From assembly GCA_029204225.1 (NCBI GenBank), contig CM055095.1, positions 70,593,957-70,657,956 on the forward strand: DNA of 64,000 nucleotides. Reading direction: 5' to 3'. Source of the stretch: Diphasiastrum complanatum. Taxonomy: Eukaryota; Streptophyta; Lycopodiopsida; Lycopodiales; Lycopodiaceae. The position numbers were made by a program, and so were the translations under genes. Under the pieces are notes generated by a model. That model saw only the letters and a program-made list of their open reading frames with translations, did no database searches and was not told where the DNA came from. This document shows positions 35,501 through 49,300 of this stretch, in pieces (within the stretch, counting starts at the first letter, position 1; every line of letters begins with the position of its first letter).

Positions 35501-36623
35501 CGATTCTGGGAAAATCCCGAAACGCGTTTCTGAATCGCGATCAGAATCGCGATTCAGAATTGCGGTGCATGTATATGGTATTTATTCTACCACCTATCTC
35601 AATCTACCTCCACCTCCTCTTTGAAAGCTTCTAGAAGCTGGAGCTCCACCTCATTTTAAGAAGCTTCTAGAACTTCAGGTTTACAAATTGTGGGTCACTT
35701 CCCCATGGCAAAGACTTACGACGTAGAATTTGTCTCACAAGCGACCCAATAGGCATAACTTAATAGCACAATATATGGCCACATGGATTTTCCATGGCTG
35801 CGATTGCTAACTTTTGTAAGAACGTTGCCCTAGATTGTTTTAAAAAAAGTAATTGGCTACATGGTAACACGGTCTTATCATCTAAATTGAAGATTTCCAA
35901 TGATGAAGAACAATGGCTTACCAGCTTCCTTTATGTTAACGACATTGATAAAGCACAAGACAATCTCTGCTTCATATACATATTCTTTGTACGGAAATTA
36001 GCCATTGATAGACTAAATAGTCCAGACTTTACTCCATTTCCCAATGATCGACGTTATTCAGTTATAGAATCTTTGACGTATGTAAAGTATGGACTTACCA
36101 AACTTCACCTTTAAATTTGATAGGAAATGACACTTTACCTTATCTATTATGTACTTACAAAGCCCACAAGGAATCATTTACGAGTAAATATTTTGTGAGT
36201 TTCTTTCTTGCCATGAGTCAATACAAAGATAGCACATGGTGTGCAATCTTTTTTTATGCCATTACTTGAATGTTTATTAATAAGAATTGTGGTTTGGCAC
36301 ATAGTTAAAAATCCCATAATGAAATCCCAAAATAAAAAAAATCTAAAGCTAAAAACATTTTCAAAGGACAATACACATCACCTAAAATAGATGTTGCTTT
36401 CTGACACTCCTTGCCTTGATGGTTATTTTGTGTAGTGCAACTTTCAACTTATCTCTATGTTTCACAATATTTCTTGTGGAAGAGCTTTTTGTGAATACGT
36501 CCACCACTTGGTGATTCCTATTACCATATCAAAGCACAATTTCTCCACTTTGAACCTTATACTAATGAAATGTTGGCCAACTTCAATATGGTATGGGGCA
36601 TGAGGTCCATACAAAATAAAGAG

Positions 36624-36681
<58 letters not shown>

Positions 36682-37306
36682 CCCCCAATAGTAGATTGAA
36701 ATAATCTATTCCGTTTATCTTGTTCAAGCTTGTTGTGCCATCACAAATTCTTGTTACATGGATTAGATTTCCATTGCTTTTAAATATTACAATGCTACAT
36801 TATCTCTAGTTTTTGTATATTTTCGAAGGATATCTATAGATAGTTAAATATAATTCATGCTTTGCACTTGCATTTTTTACTACATTAGATTACACATGAT
36901 AATGTATTGATAATGGCGCTAGATATTTATTTTTGAAGTGTGTGCAACAATACTAAGTATTGTTGTTGCTATCATTAGAATGGATAATTTCACCTTTTTC
37001 TTAATGATTTTAATTTCTTTGATCTTCAATTTCAGCTGTACTAGTTATAGGCTGTTCATTGGCTTGGGCAGAAAGTGTTTTGAATGGAAATGCTAAGTCT
37101 TTACAAATGCACTATTTGATGTAGGCTTCCTTTTATCGGTGAATTTACTTGCCAAAATGCTGTGCTAGCTGAGCGATTTGTTGAAAAGGGTAGCCCGTAT
37201 GTCTCAAACTTTGACCTTGAAGGTTTTGTGATCGCTAGTTGCTTTATTACCATAGCATGATACATTTTTTGGTAACAAACGAAATTATACCTCATGATCC
37301 TAAAAT

Positions 37307-37364
<58 letters not shown>

Positions 37365-40300
37365 TGCTGTCGTCTTTCGACTTCATGAAATTTCCTCTAT
37401 ACAATTTCATGTGCTATTTACACTTAAAAGATATATTGTGGTTGCCAGGTATGTCCTCGAGCTTGATGATGCAGATGTTTATAGACTTCCATATTTGGAT
37501 AGCAGCGCTCCTGGATTTTGTAATTTACAAATCTGCTTAACCTTGTGCAATCATTATCAATCTATTGCAGCTTATTGTAGTTCAACTACCTCATGGTTGT
37601 ATTATGTTGTGACTTGGAATTATTGTTTGTACCCAAAATAAGCCCTAGGAATCTTATTGTCAACACAACATAACAATCTACAATTATACTTCTTGGTTTC
37701 CAAGGGGAGGCTCGAACCTGAGACCAAAGAAACTTTGGATGTTAAGCTAACCAAGTGAGCCAACCAACAATCTACAATTATGGCATGACATGTAGAACAA
37801 CAAATAGTGAAACTCTGATCAAAAAGTAATCTCCTACAATGAGCACCATATATCCAACATGAATTAGTTGTGTATGTTTTACGAAGGAACATTGCTAAGC
37901 ATCTCCGCCTTAGGATGAATTATACATAGGCTTTAATTGCCTGTTGCACCGAGATGCCCATCCAAGGGTTTTGGTTTAATTGAGAGAGTATTAATGAGGG
38001 ACCATGTGCCAAGTAGCCACAATAGGAATTGAGGAATTGACATCCCGGCCTAGTTTTTGGCTAGGAATGCCAAATAGTAGTGACATGACTAAATGGATAT
38101 GGTGGCATATCGGGATATTAAGCTATTTGTAAGGACCATGACTGGAAAATTGCAGTATATGATGGGACCCAATGTACATATTATATTTGCAGCGAAACGC
38201 GTTTCGCTGGGTTCGCGTTTCACAAACCGCGATTCTTCGAAACGCGTTACGAACCACGAAATGTGCAAAATTTAAATTTATTTATTTATTTCTTTTTTTT
38301 GGAAAAATAGCTTATGGCTGAAAGTTTTTTAGGGGAGCAATGGTCAAACCAGCGTTTTGCCTCCCAAAAGTGCAGTAGATAGGGCACAATCAGATAAAAG
38401 TCAGTAGCTATTTGGTTGTTATTTGCTCTGGTTCTCAATAATTGTTAATGCTATAGTTTGGGCTATCAACTCTATGGATGATGATCACTTTTGCAATCAT
38501 TTCATTGGAGATGTGAGTGCAATGTGCATACAGTTGGGGGCATAAATATTGGGCCCTTATCGGCGCGCATTTGGACCCCATTTTTATCTATGGGGGGGTG
38601 TAGGGGGCCCAGCGCCGAGGGGGTCCAGGGGGGTACAATTGCTCTACAGTTCTCTATCTTTGTCCCACTGGAACCATTTGTGATCGTAACGAACAGGCTA
38701 GAGGTTAGTTTTGAATTTTATCCTTGACAGAACCCAACATGGATTAATGCACCTACACTTGACCGAATTGTATCAAAAATGCTCGGCAACATACATAAAA
38801 ATAATGCTCTTAATTAGAGCTTTCATCTCATACCCATATTGCCCAAAGAAAAAAAACACACGTTTCTGAGCGTTTCTACAAAAAATCCGAAATGTGATTC
38901 TGGACCACGTTTCAGACCACGATTATGGACCATGTTTCGGAATCAGAGTGCAACTATGGTACATATATCAAATGTCACCATCTGTAATATTTCTCAAAAT
39001 TGACCTACGACTAATAGCAGCTTCAAGTTTCAAACTTCCAAGCATATTAAAGTTTTCACGAGAAAAGCTATGATGAGTAAATAAGCCTATTGAAAAACAA
39101 ATGTGTGTATGCAGCACAAAGATGTTGTAAAGCAGAGCACTCCAAAAGATGATGAGATTCCGTCTCCACCATGTGCATATTGCAAACCAAGCAAAGTTGA
39201 TCTGCCCCCGTATTCAACATCAGAGCACACTCCATCCTCGACGACATTAGCATCCTTCGCCTTCCATTGTTGATTGGTGCTTGACATTCAAAGATTGTTT
39301 GCACTCTAGAACATTCAACTCAATGCTTTAAATTTGTTTTCCAAATAGAATGTTGCCTTGAAAGCTATTCTCAATGATCGCTACATCAACATTACGTGGA
39401 GGGAGCCTCTAAAGCGAAAAATGCAATATTATAAGCTAGCTTTCAATTTACTCATTGGTACTCCTATTCATTGGCATGTTTTCTTGGATAATCCTATGAA
39501 GTACAAACAAGCCATTTCACACTTATGGGTTAATTCTCATGAACTCGGATCATAATCAGGTGGATGGAGCAACCTCTGAGGGCGTATTCTCCCGACATGT
39601 GTGGGCATATGAACTATGGTAGTGTCTAGGGCTAGACGTTGTCGGCGAGCGTAGTGAATTGGGCCATTGTCTATGTCATCCTCCAGCATTGTATCCACAC
39701 GTGGACGACGGTTGGTGAAGAAATCCGTAATCGGCGGCTGAGTGTCACTATCCACTAGAGTATGAGCTCTCCACAATAAAGACATCTTGTATAGCATAAG
39801 AGCGACACATCGAGGATCGACATAAGTGATGAGAGAGTGGAGAGAGGGTGTCTTTCTGAAAAGACAATGATAACGTCCATGGATCTCATAATAAGCTGGG
39901 CATGTGAAAAGGAAATGCTCCTCTGACTCCGCCTTCCCCAAGGAACACATCTGACATAATCTCTGCTCACGTTGAATACCCTGGTATCGACCCGTCTCAA
40001 TAGCCAACTGGTGAGAAGAGACCCGAAATTGCCCAAGAGTGAAGCATAGGCAATGTGACAGACCATGGTCAAGGTAAAGTGCTCATATAGGAAAACCTGA
40101 TGCGTCCAACTCCAAGAAGTGTGTCCGATAGAAATCTGGCTTCACACTCAACTGCCCCTGCCAAGTGTGCTGAAGGTATGCACGGTAGAGAGAATGTTTG
40201 ATATAATCATGAGTGCCTGCTGGGGGGCCGAGAGTGAAATGCCAAACGTACTAAGGAAACGTACCGCCTGGGAATATCATGCGAAATGAACTCCATGATC

Positions 40301-43300
40301 ATGTAATAGTCTCGAAGATGAGTGTTGGAGGGTTTGCGGATCCCAAGGCAACCCTAACCCTAGTTAATAAGTGAGAGGAATTTGGCACCCTACGTGTGTA
40401 AGTCCAACCCGATGATCACATAGTTATTTGATAATTAGAAAGTCAATAAAAGGACTTTAGGCCTTTTTGCGGGACTTTTAATGTCGCAGGGCCTAAATGT
40501 CAAGTTAGTGAATAAAGTTGGGTTTCCCTCCAATCATTGATGGTTCCCACACTTTTTTAAATTTGAATAAAAAGAGAGGCAAGAATGGACCAATAGGATT
40601 CAGAGGCCAGGGTCCTCCTCTCTACTATAAAAAGGACCAACTCGAGTTTGCTACACATGTACATATCTTCATTTCAATAAAGCAGATTGGTTCTCTTGTG
40701 AAATGGATTTATAAATGTCCTTGCTCTCTATCACTTTTCCTCCATCTCTCATGCTTTCTTTGGATTTATCAATTGTTGGATCTGATTGTTATTGGGTTTG
40801 CATGTTTTTATACTTTTTATGAGAGAGAAAGGGAGAGAGAGAAAGAGTGAGCTATCTTCATTGAGGATCTTAGTGTTAATGCTTAGTGTTAATGGATGTT
40901 AGAGTTAGATGTGAATCCTCCATTCATGCTGAAATCTGAAATATGCTATCGCTCTCATGGGAACGAACCTACGCGTGACAGCTAACTTCATCTCCTTGAT
41001 GCTAGATTGATTATATCTTGGGGTTGAGGATAGGCAAGGAAAGAAACCCACTACAATTTTGGTGCCGTTGCCGGGGAGCTACGCCAATTTTTCAGTTTGC
41101 AGCATGTTCGTTGGATGGTTAGCTTGCATTAGGCATCTTGTCATGGCATAAATAGTGTTAAATCTCCATTTAGGGTTAGTTTGGGAGTGATTTTGCCTGA
41201 TTTGAGTGGATTTGCATGTATGAAATCTAATCTGATTGTGGAACAGGGAAAGCTATTTAGATCACCAATCTTAAGAAGTTACCAAATTATTCTATTTATA
41301 GTAATTTATTATTTTTGAGTGTTCGGCGAACATTCATTTTATCCGGATCATAATAAATCTCTATTTTTACCCTCGCCAAACTACAAAAACTGTGCTTTTA
41401 TGTGTTAGGAACCTTCGCCAGTTCTACCCTAGCTTTATTTGTGTCAGATTCTCAGTCTGAGAGTTTGGCGAAGGTTATTTCCATAGAATTTGTCAGAAAT
41501 GCGTGATCAGAGAGTTTTTTTACCAAAAATAGCACTGCTGAACCTTCGCTGAGTTAACCTTCGCCAGTTCTATTTTTAGGTTTTGATTTTCCAGATCAAG
41601 TCTCTGTCAAATTTTGGGTCAAATCTGATTCAGTTTGATTTTGATTCTGAGAATTTTTCATTTTGAGAAGTATCGATCGGTTGATCTTAGGAATCTTTTT
41701 CACGATATAGGAATCTGATTCTTGTAAAGTGGAAGAGATTTAGCAGATCTGATCTGAGATAGTTTTGATTGAAAATCTAGATCCAATCTCATTGTCTGCT
41801 TGATTTGATTTGTAAAAATGGCAGTCCGTGGAGGTGCTCCTCAGGAAGTCAATCCAATCATTGTTAGGAGAGCACCCCGTTTGGATCTACCCGAATACAA
41901 TGGATTAATAGATCCAGTTAGATTTCTTCAGATCTATTCTGAATCTTGTGAAGTCTATGGCGAACGTTTTCCTCAGGATAAACTTAAGCTTTTTCCTATG
42001 GCCTTAACAGGCACAACACAAGATTGGTACTATAATCAAGATGAGACTGAGCGTACAGATTGGGAGACTATCAAACGAGCCCTTATCACACGGTTCAAAC
42101 CTCGGAAGTTTATGGAAGACCCTTTCCTACTTTTAAGTAAAATTAAAATGGGAAAGCGGGAAATGGTTCGAGATTACATAGAACGGGTAAAACGCCTCAG
42201 ATCTGAGTGCGAACCTGAGTTGATTAACGAAAATGCTATGATTATGTGGTTTTTGTCAGGTCTACCTAAAAGGATCAGACGTGAGCTGAAACGCCACAAT
42301 GAGTACGCAATTTTGCAAAATGCTATGGATGATGCCGTACGAGAGGAGGATGAAGATTCAAACGATGAGCCGAATATCAGTATGTTGCCTTATACAGTAG
42401 GGCAGACCACTACGACATCCACCACTATTGCATCAACGAATGTCAATGCTACTGCACAGATGATGCTCAATGAGTTCGAGAAACTCGGAAAGAACCAGCA
42501 GAAACAGATGGAAAAGTTAAAGTTGCAATTTGATGAGAAGATCAAAGCATTGGAAGATTTCCATTGACAAGCGAACAAGGAACCAGAGAAGTTTGCCAAG
42601 ACTTTTCCTACCAGGGAAAATGTCTGGTGTTCCATTTGTACGGGAAATCACACAATGAAAGAGTGTCCTCAATTGAGAAAACAAATGGAAATCAGTATAT
42701 GCCATTTGTGTAATTTGCCTGATCATGAGACTGCTTTTTGCAATTTCAATCCTCGGATAATTCAGCAACGATATGCCCAGATGGGATATCGAGAACCACT
42801 TTATGGAGGAAATCTAGCAGCTAGAGCTCGTCAATCCGCTCTTGGATACTCGGAACGATTAGCCTTACCTGCCCCACCAAAGCACCCTGCTCCTCCTGCT
42901 AATTTTATGGAACCAGAACCTTACAGAGATACCGAGCAATGGAATTATAGTAATGATTATGAAGGAAGATCTGCAGAACAGTATGCTATTTATGCTGCCG
43001 CGCAACAACAAGCATCTAGAAACTGGACCAGAGCACCACTTGGATGCTTTGCATGTGGAGAAAATCACAGAGTTGCAAAATGTCCAATTAAAGGCAAATT
43101 TGTACCATTCTGTCGTGACTGTGGTTATGGGCATTGCTATAAGGAATGTCCAGCAAGACCGAAGCCACCACCGGTCACAGCTCCTGTAAATTTGATAACA
43201 ATCAAGCAAAGACCAGCAGCTTAGAATAAACCAAGTGTACCCTTGATGGTGGTTACCAGAGCACAGAAGCAGAAAGAACCTGTAGCAGTTCCAGTACCTG

Positions 43301-46300
43301 CTGATTCTATACCATTAACTGATATACCAACAGCATCTGGAGTCTATCCAAATCTTCATGCAGAAAAGAGAAGATATCAGGATATGAGGCAATGGATTAA
43401 ACATTTGCAAGAGGAAGAGGAGCTTGAAGCTGCTAGAGCAACAGCCGAAGTTCGTTCTTCCACAGTGCAAGCACCGAATAATCCACGTATAGATATGAAT
43501 GCTCAGTTGCATCATCATGAAGAACCCTTCAAGATGACTGAACCGCAAACAAAACTGCTCATGAATATTTTGTCTAGTAAGATCAATATTTCATTGGGAG
43601 AGTTCCTCAAGTTGGTGCCAAAAGCAAAAGAAGTATTAGCGCAAAAGTTAACTCAAGCTGAACCCGAAGTCCATCAAGAGCCACTTTTTTGTGCCGGATT
43701 TGAAGAATCTAATGAAGTACTCCATGTCGGAGCAGCTTGGGAAAGTGAACAAAAAAATATCACCCTGCCGATACAGCATAGGCAATTTCCTAACGAACCA
43801 GCCGTGATAGATGGCGGTTTGTGAGTTAACCTGATTTCTACAAAGCTATGTGCAAAGTGCGGCCTTACAAAGATAAAGCCTGCGACTTTGCCACAACTGG
43901 AATCAAGCCCTTGCAACGATTGACTGTACAACAGGTTATATGTGTCAACAAGATAATCAATCCGATTTGAGCGAGATTTCATTATTGGATCGAACTTTGG
44001 ATACACCGATCACTTTTCCATTGAATGTGCTGAATGTAGCTTGGATATCAACGGAGCCTATACCAGAACCGATTGAAGATGAACTCATTCCTGTGAGTCA
44101 TACCTTGACTTATGATGACAATGTAGAACTTATTGATGAGCAGATTCTAAATCATATGGATCCGACCAGATTTGGAGTGCGTAATATTCCTGATGAACCA
44201 ACATTAAAACCGCCAAAGGCAGTTATATTGAAGGAAGACAAGATCATAGGGTCAATGACGAAGAAACAAGCCAAGCAACATTATAATACGGTCCTGAAAT
44301 GGGAAAATCCTCCTCAAAAGATTGATTCAAAGAATGTGCCACCCTTACTGGATAAAGGCAAAGGAAAAGTTGACGAAGATTCCTTAAGTCAGAGTTCTAG
44401 CAAGACATCACCGTCTAGGAAGTCTTTACTTCGACAAAGAGATTATCTTCTCGGAAGTCATCACTTCCATGATCAATTCCTGCTAAGAAGGCTAAGCACA
44501 GATCCAGGACAAATCCTTTTGACAAAGAACAAGCAGATGAAGTAACTGCATCTCGCAGTAAAAGCATCTTGCAGGTGTCGTGGGACCGCCACCAGTTTTG
44601 GTGGGGGATACTGTTGGAGGGTTTGCGGATCCCAAGGCAACCCTAACCCTAGTTAATAAGTAAGAGGGATTTGGCACCCTGCGTGTGTAAGTCCAACCCG
44701 ATGATCACATAGTTATTTGATAATTAGAAAGTCAATAAAAGGACTTTAGGCCTTTTTGCGGGACTTTTAATGTCGCAGGGCCTAAATGTCAAGTTAGTGA
44801 ATAAAGTTGGGTTTCCCTCCAATTTGGATGGTTCCCACTCTTTTTCAAATTTGAATAGTTAGGGAGGCAGAAATGGACCAATAGGATTCAGAGGCCAGGG
44901 TCCTCCTCTCTACTATAAAAAGGACCAACTCGAGTTTGCTACACATGTACATATCTTCATTTCAATTAAGCAGATTGGTTCTCTTGTGAAATGGATTTAT
45001 GAATGTCCTTGCTCTCTATCACTTTTCCTCCATCTCTCATGCTTTCTTTGGATTTATCAATTGTTGGATTTGATTGTTATAGGGTTTGCATTTTTTTATA
45101 CTTTTTACTTTTTATGAGAGAGAAAGGGAGAGAGAGAAAGAGTGAGCTACCTTCATTGAGGATCTTAGTGTTAATGATTGTAGTGTTAATGCTTAGTGTT
45201 AATGGATGTTAGAGTTAGATGTGAATCCTCCATTCATGCTGAAATCTGAAATATGCTATCGCTCTCATGGGAACGAACCTACGCGTGACAAACTTCATCT
45301 CCTTGATGCTAAATTGATTAGATCTTGGGTTGAGGATAGGCAAGGAAAGAAACCCACTACAATGAGACTGCAAGGTAAGAGTATCTATCAGAAGGGAGAG
45401 TTAGAACTCTCTGAATATCTGCATGAGTCTAGATGTCTTTGGAGTCCCTCTCTGGTAGGTGAGACTAAAATCACATCATCAGCATATAAGAGTATAGCAA
45501 TCAATATGTCGTCGAGGCTGCAGCCGAAACCCCCATCCTGATGGATCAACGTCTCAAGCTCATCTATATATCAACCAAAGGGTGTGGGTGAAAGAGAGCA
45601 TCCCTGTTTCACCCCAATAGTACTCCATACTGGATCAGAAATGCCTGAGGGAGCAAGAGTGTCAGGAGCGTGAAGGAGTTCGGATTCCAGGTCTTCGACG
45701 CCACGAGCACGACGTGTTCTTAGCTTCTGGATGGCGGTAAGAACCATCTCAGCTGTGAAGAACAAGAACTCAGAGGGATGAGGAGAAATGACAATGGGTG
45801 TATCAGTGGGCAGGGTATATAGAGTTGTGGCATAATCAGTCCAAACCTGGAGCTCGGTTAAGGAGGGAGGTGGAGCACGAGGGATAAAGGCCCGCCAAAA
45901 GGCACCTTAGAAGAGCTGGAAAGGAAGGAAATGAGATTTTTCCCTTCATTCGTATTATAAGTATGCTTTTTATTGCGGAGGACACGACGGTACATACATA
46001 GGATGTCAGGAAGGAGGGAAGGTGATTGACATTGGAGAACCTGTTGATGAAGGGAAGTGCAGTCAGAGTCATACCAAGGTTGTTTAGGAGCACCGGTTTT
46101 GTGTACGTGAGAATGAGGTCGAGGGCGATAAGAAGGAAAGTCAAGTGTGGCCGTTGTGTGAAGGGCCGTGGTGAGAAAGGTAGCCTGAGTCTCCAATGTA
46201 CTGCTGTTAGGGAAATGGTGGAGCAAGGCCGTGAGGGATTCCTGGTATAGAGGAAGAAATTGGGGTCAAAACGGTATATGGGTGCACGATTAGGAGTATT

Positions 46301-49300
46301 AGGGGTAGGAGGTAGAGTGGGTGATGCAATATGTCCAAGGCATAAGGACAGACGTGAATGATCTGATAAAGTGGTAGGGGAGATAGAGAAGTTTGAGATA
46401 AGAGGGATGAGAGATGGTGATCTGTTACGAGCTCGTAACCAGTGCCGAACCCTAGAGAACACAGATAGGTCAGATACCACAGTCAGGGTCGTGTCCAGCG
46501 TACATGACCAACAGGGCAAGACAGGGTGAGTAGTGTGCCCCAGCACGGTCCATAGCCATGGTGGGCCTAAGACAGCCTAGGAACCCTGTCAGCAGGATAG
46601 GGCCCCCAGTTGGGTCCCGACGTGCAGTCGGCCACGTCAGTGCCACGTGGCCGACACTTGGCAGTAGCATGCTACCAGTCCTCACACTGGGCTAGGAGGG
46701 GCTTACTCTATATCAGGGAGTAGGCAAGGTTGGGTGGATCAGTTAGTGTTTGCCCTACTGTGGTGTTAGGATCTATTACACTGGTATCAGAGCCATCTCC
46801 TTCTTTGGGAGCTCAGTTTCAGCAGGGGAGAAATCCATCAGAGTGCATAGCAACTATGGTTAATATGCAAAGATAGATAGAGCAGGGTCAGCGCTGGAGA
46901 ACCAGCTATCTATGGTGGAAATCTCCGTAGGATTACTTGTTTTTACAGTAAAATTTGGATCAGCTTTCTAGGCCAGGTCCAGCATTGCCAATCAGGGTTT
47001 AAACTTCGATTTTGGAGTGGAAATTCCGGATTTTGGAGCGTTTTCAAGTCAGGAAGTTTGAGGCAGACCAGCGCTGTCAGAGCAGCCTCCTTCCTTGAGT
47101 TTTGAGTAGAAATCAGTGACAAATTAAGCAAGATTTGAAGCGGATTTCTACAGCAGGTCCAGCGCTGGACAGTAGGGGATAAATTTTAGAATTTATCCCT
47201 GTATTTCAAAGGTTTTCTAGAAGTCTGAGCTTCAGACTTGCTTGTCACAGACTAGCGACCTACCAGCTGAGGTCAAATCAGAGATTCAAGCGGATTTTTG
47301 AGTCTAAATTTGGACAAATCGGGCCAGACAGGTTGCTGTCCAATCAGCGAGGGCAGGGACTTCAAAATTCCGGATTTCTTTTTGTATTTTTCCGTTTTTT
47401 ACTCGGTTTGTTGGAGCCCCACATCTGAAATCAGATCAACGAGCTACTTCACTCAAGAACCGGGAAATTTGGATGCCATTTTGAAGCTTCAAGCTGGGAT
47501 TTTCCGGGACAGCAGGTCTGAAATCGTGGGTAAAAGAGCTGAGAGGGTTCTTCTTCGTAATTTCTTTGGAAGTACAGTCCTCAGAAACAGCTAAGTCATC
47601 TTTCCTTTACCTTGTACAGTTGTAAATTAGTCTTTTGACTTTTTTTCATCAGAAGTTAAGGTAGCTCTCTTCCAGTTCCGAAGATGACCACTCCTCAGGG
47701 ACCTGATCAACCCCCGGAAAGAGGCTTCGACGAACTTGAAACAGAAGCCTTGGCTTACAGAAAAGGTAAGGAACCCATGGAAGTAGAAGAACAGGAACAG
47801 TTCGCCGAAGAACTCGACGAACTGGTTACCAAGGAGCAGTTCCTCCAATTGGTAACAGAAGTGGATGAACTGAAGTTGCATTAGCCAATTTCAAGTCCAG
47901 TGTGGACGACTCGTTCTCTGAACTCAAAAACTTGATTTTGAGTTCCGCGAAAGGAAGCCTTCCCTCCACTTCTCAGTTATCCCCTTCTCCACTTCCATCA
48001 GTTTCGGGTGACACTTTACGGTCTCACCCCAGTGTTTTTAAAGATTTAAAGCCTCCTACTTTTAATGGGGAAGAGAAGGATAGAAATGCAGATATTCTAC
48101 AAACCTTCCTCAGCAAATGGAAGAACATTCATGCTCTTAAACAGACCTCTGTATTAAAAGCGTCTACTGTACTGGAGGAGACGAATCCACAAATAACGTG
48201 CCTGCTCATCCTGACTGACTAATTGAAGGGCTGGCTGTAGAGATTCCCGATAGAGACATGCAACTCCACCCGAACCTCTGCTGCTCATGGTCCGTGTCTC
48301 TATCTTGAATGCCGGAAACCATCTGAAACCGGAAAAATCTGGTAGTCCTCGTATGGAGCTCTCATGTGTCTCAGTGAAAAGTAAAATATCTCCTTGCGTG
48401 ATGAAATCCAAAAGGTCACCTGCTGATGAGAAGAGTGGATCCCATTACAGTTCCAAACACCTATGCGCAATGGAGAAGGTGATGGAAGGACACTCCCATG
48501 CCCGGGGCTCGTCCCCAAATCCCTAGCAAGGTTTACTACCAATAATTTGACATGTCCGTCTCTATAAATAGCAATCTTGCTCTGTTCACGATCTTCTTGG
48601 AACGCTCAACGACGTTCTTCTACTTGGAGGAAAGTGAGTTCATCATCCATATAAAGTGTTGAGCTTGGATTTAAGACGGAGTACCGACATGCGTTCTTCC
48701 AATGTAGTAAAGCGAATGCAAGCGTTGTATTATCTTTTTTTGGACGCCAAACGTTATCTATCCCCCTGGTGTGGTGGGCCAAAGTGGTGTTCAAGAAGTT
48801 GTTTGCTTCCTGTATGGCATTTTGAGTATCCGGAACACCACGAACTCTAATATTATGGGATTTTTGTGCCCGCAATTTTTCTTCCGATAAAGTAGCAGTG
48901 ATGAAATTCGACATATGCTGTGGAAGCTTACCCTCATTGTCCTCTTTGAAGAGTGATGCCCAATTCTTGGTTGATTCCTTATGCTGGAGCAGCTCTTGTT
49001 GTAGTTGCTGAATTTTCGTTTCCGTGGCACTTGTGGGTGGGGGAACAGCACCATGTGCTGCAACTGCTGCAATTGCTGTCCGCAACCGATTATTTTCTTC
49101 TTGCAAGGGGGTGATTTCCAACCGTAGAGATTGGACTTCTGTTTGAGTAATTTCAGTTCACAGGCCAAGAAGTTTTCGAACGCTTTTGAAGTAGAATAGT
49201 CGATTGTAGAAAGGAAAGGGATAATAGGAGCGGTCGTTGTATGGGGATCTGTAGGAGCAGGAAAAGTAGTAGGGGTGTCCGCTGATGATGGCAGAAGAGA

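Larger units (their letters stand above)
40323..45361 (+). mobile_element. Non-autonomous Ty3-gypsy LTR retrotransposon, complete ends, pol deleted
   Basis: The 5' LTR is 40323-41055 and the 3' LTR 44612-45361, both TGTTGGAGGG...CCCACTACA. The 5-bp duplication ATGAG is perfect (40318-40322 and 45362-45366). It has a primer-binding site, gag and a protease-region remnant, then jumps directly to a purine-rich tract and the 3' LTR. RT, RNase H and integrase, present in the related copy at 60082-64000, are absent. The protease region also lacks about 370 bp relative to that copy (junction near 43892). The LTRs differ by several small indels and substitutions, so insertion is not very recent. It interrupts the antisense LINE in intron 8. 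Confidence 0.95.
46423..48160 (+). mobile_element. Truncated Ty3-gypsy element (LTR, leader, gag)
   Basis: LTR 46423-46780 (TGTTACGAGC...GGATCTATTACA), primer-binding site TGGTATCAGAGCC at 46782, a leader of about 900 bp, and gag from ATG 47684. It ends abruptly in gag at about 48150, where antisense LINE sequence resumes. No 3' LTR and no second copy of the flanking TGATC were found, so the right half was deleted. It sits inside the antisense LINE. Confidence 0.8.
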
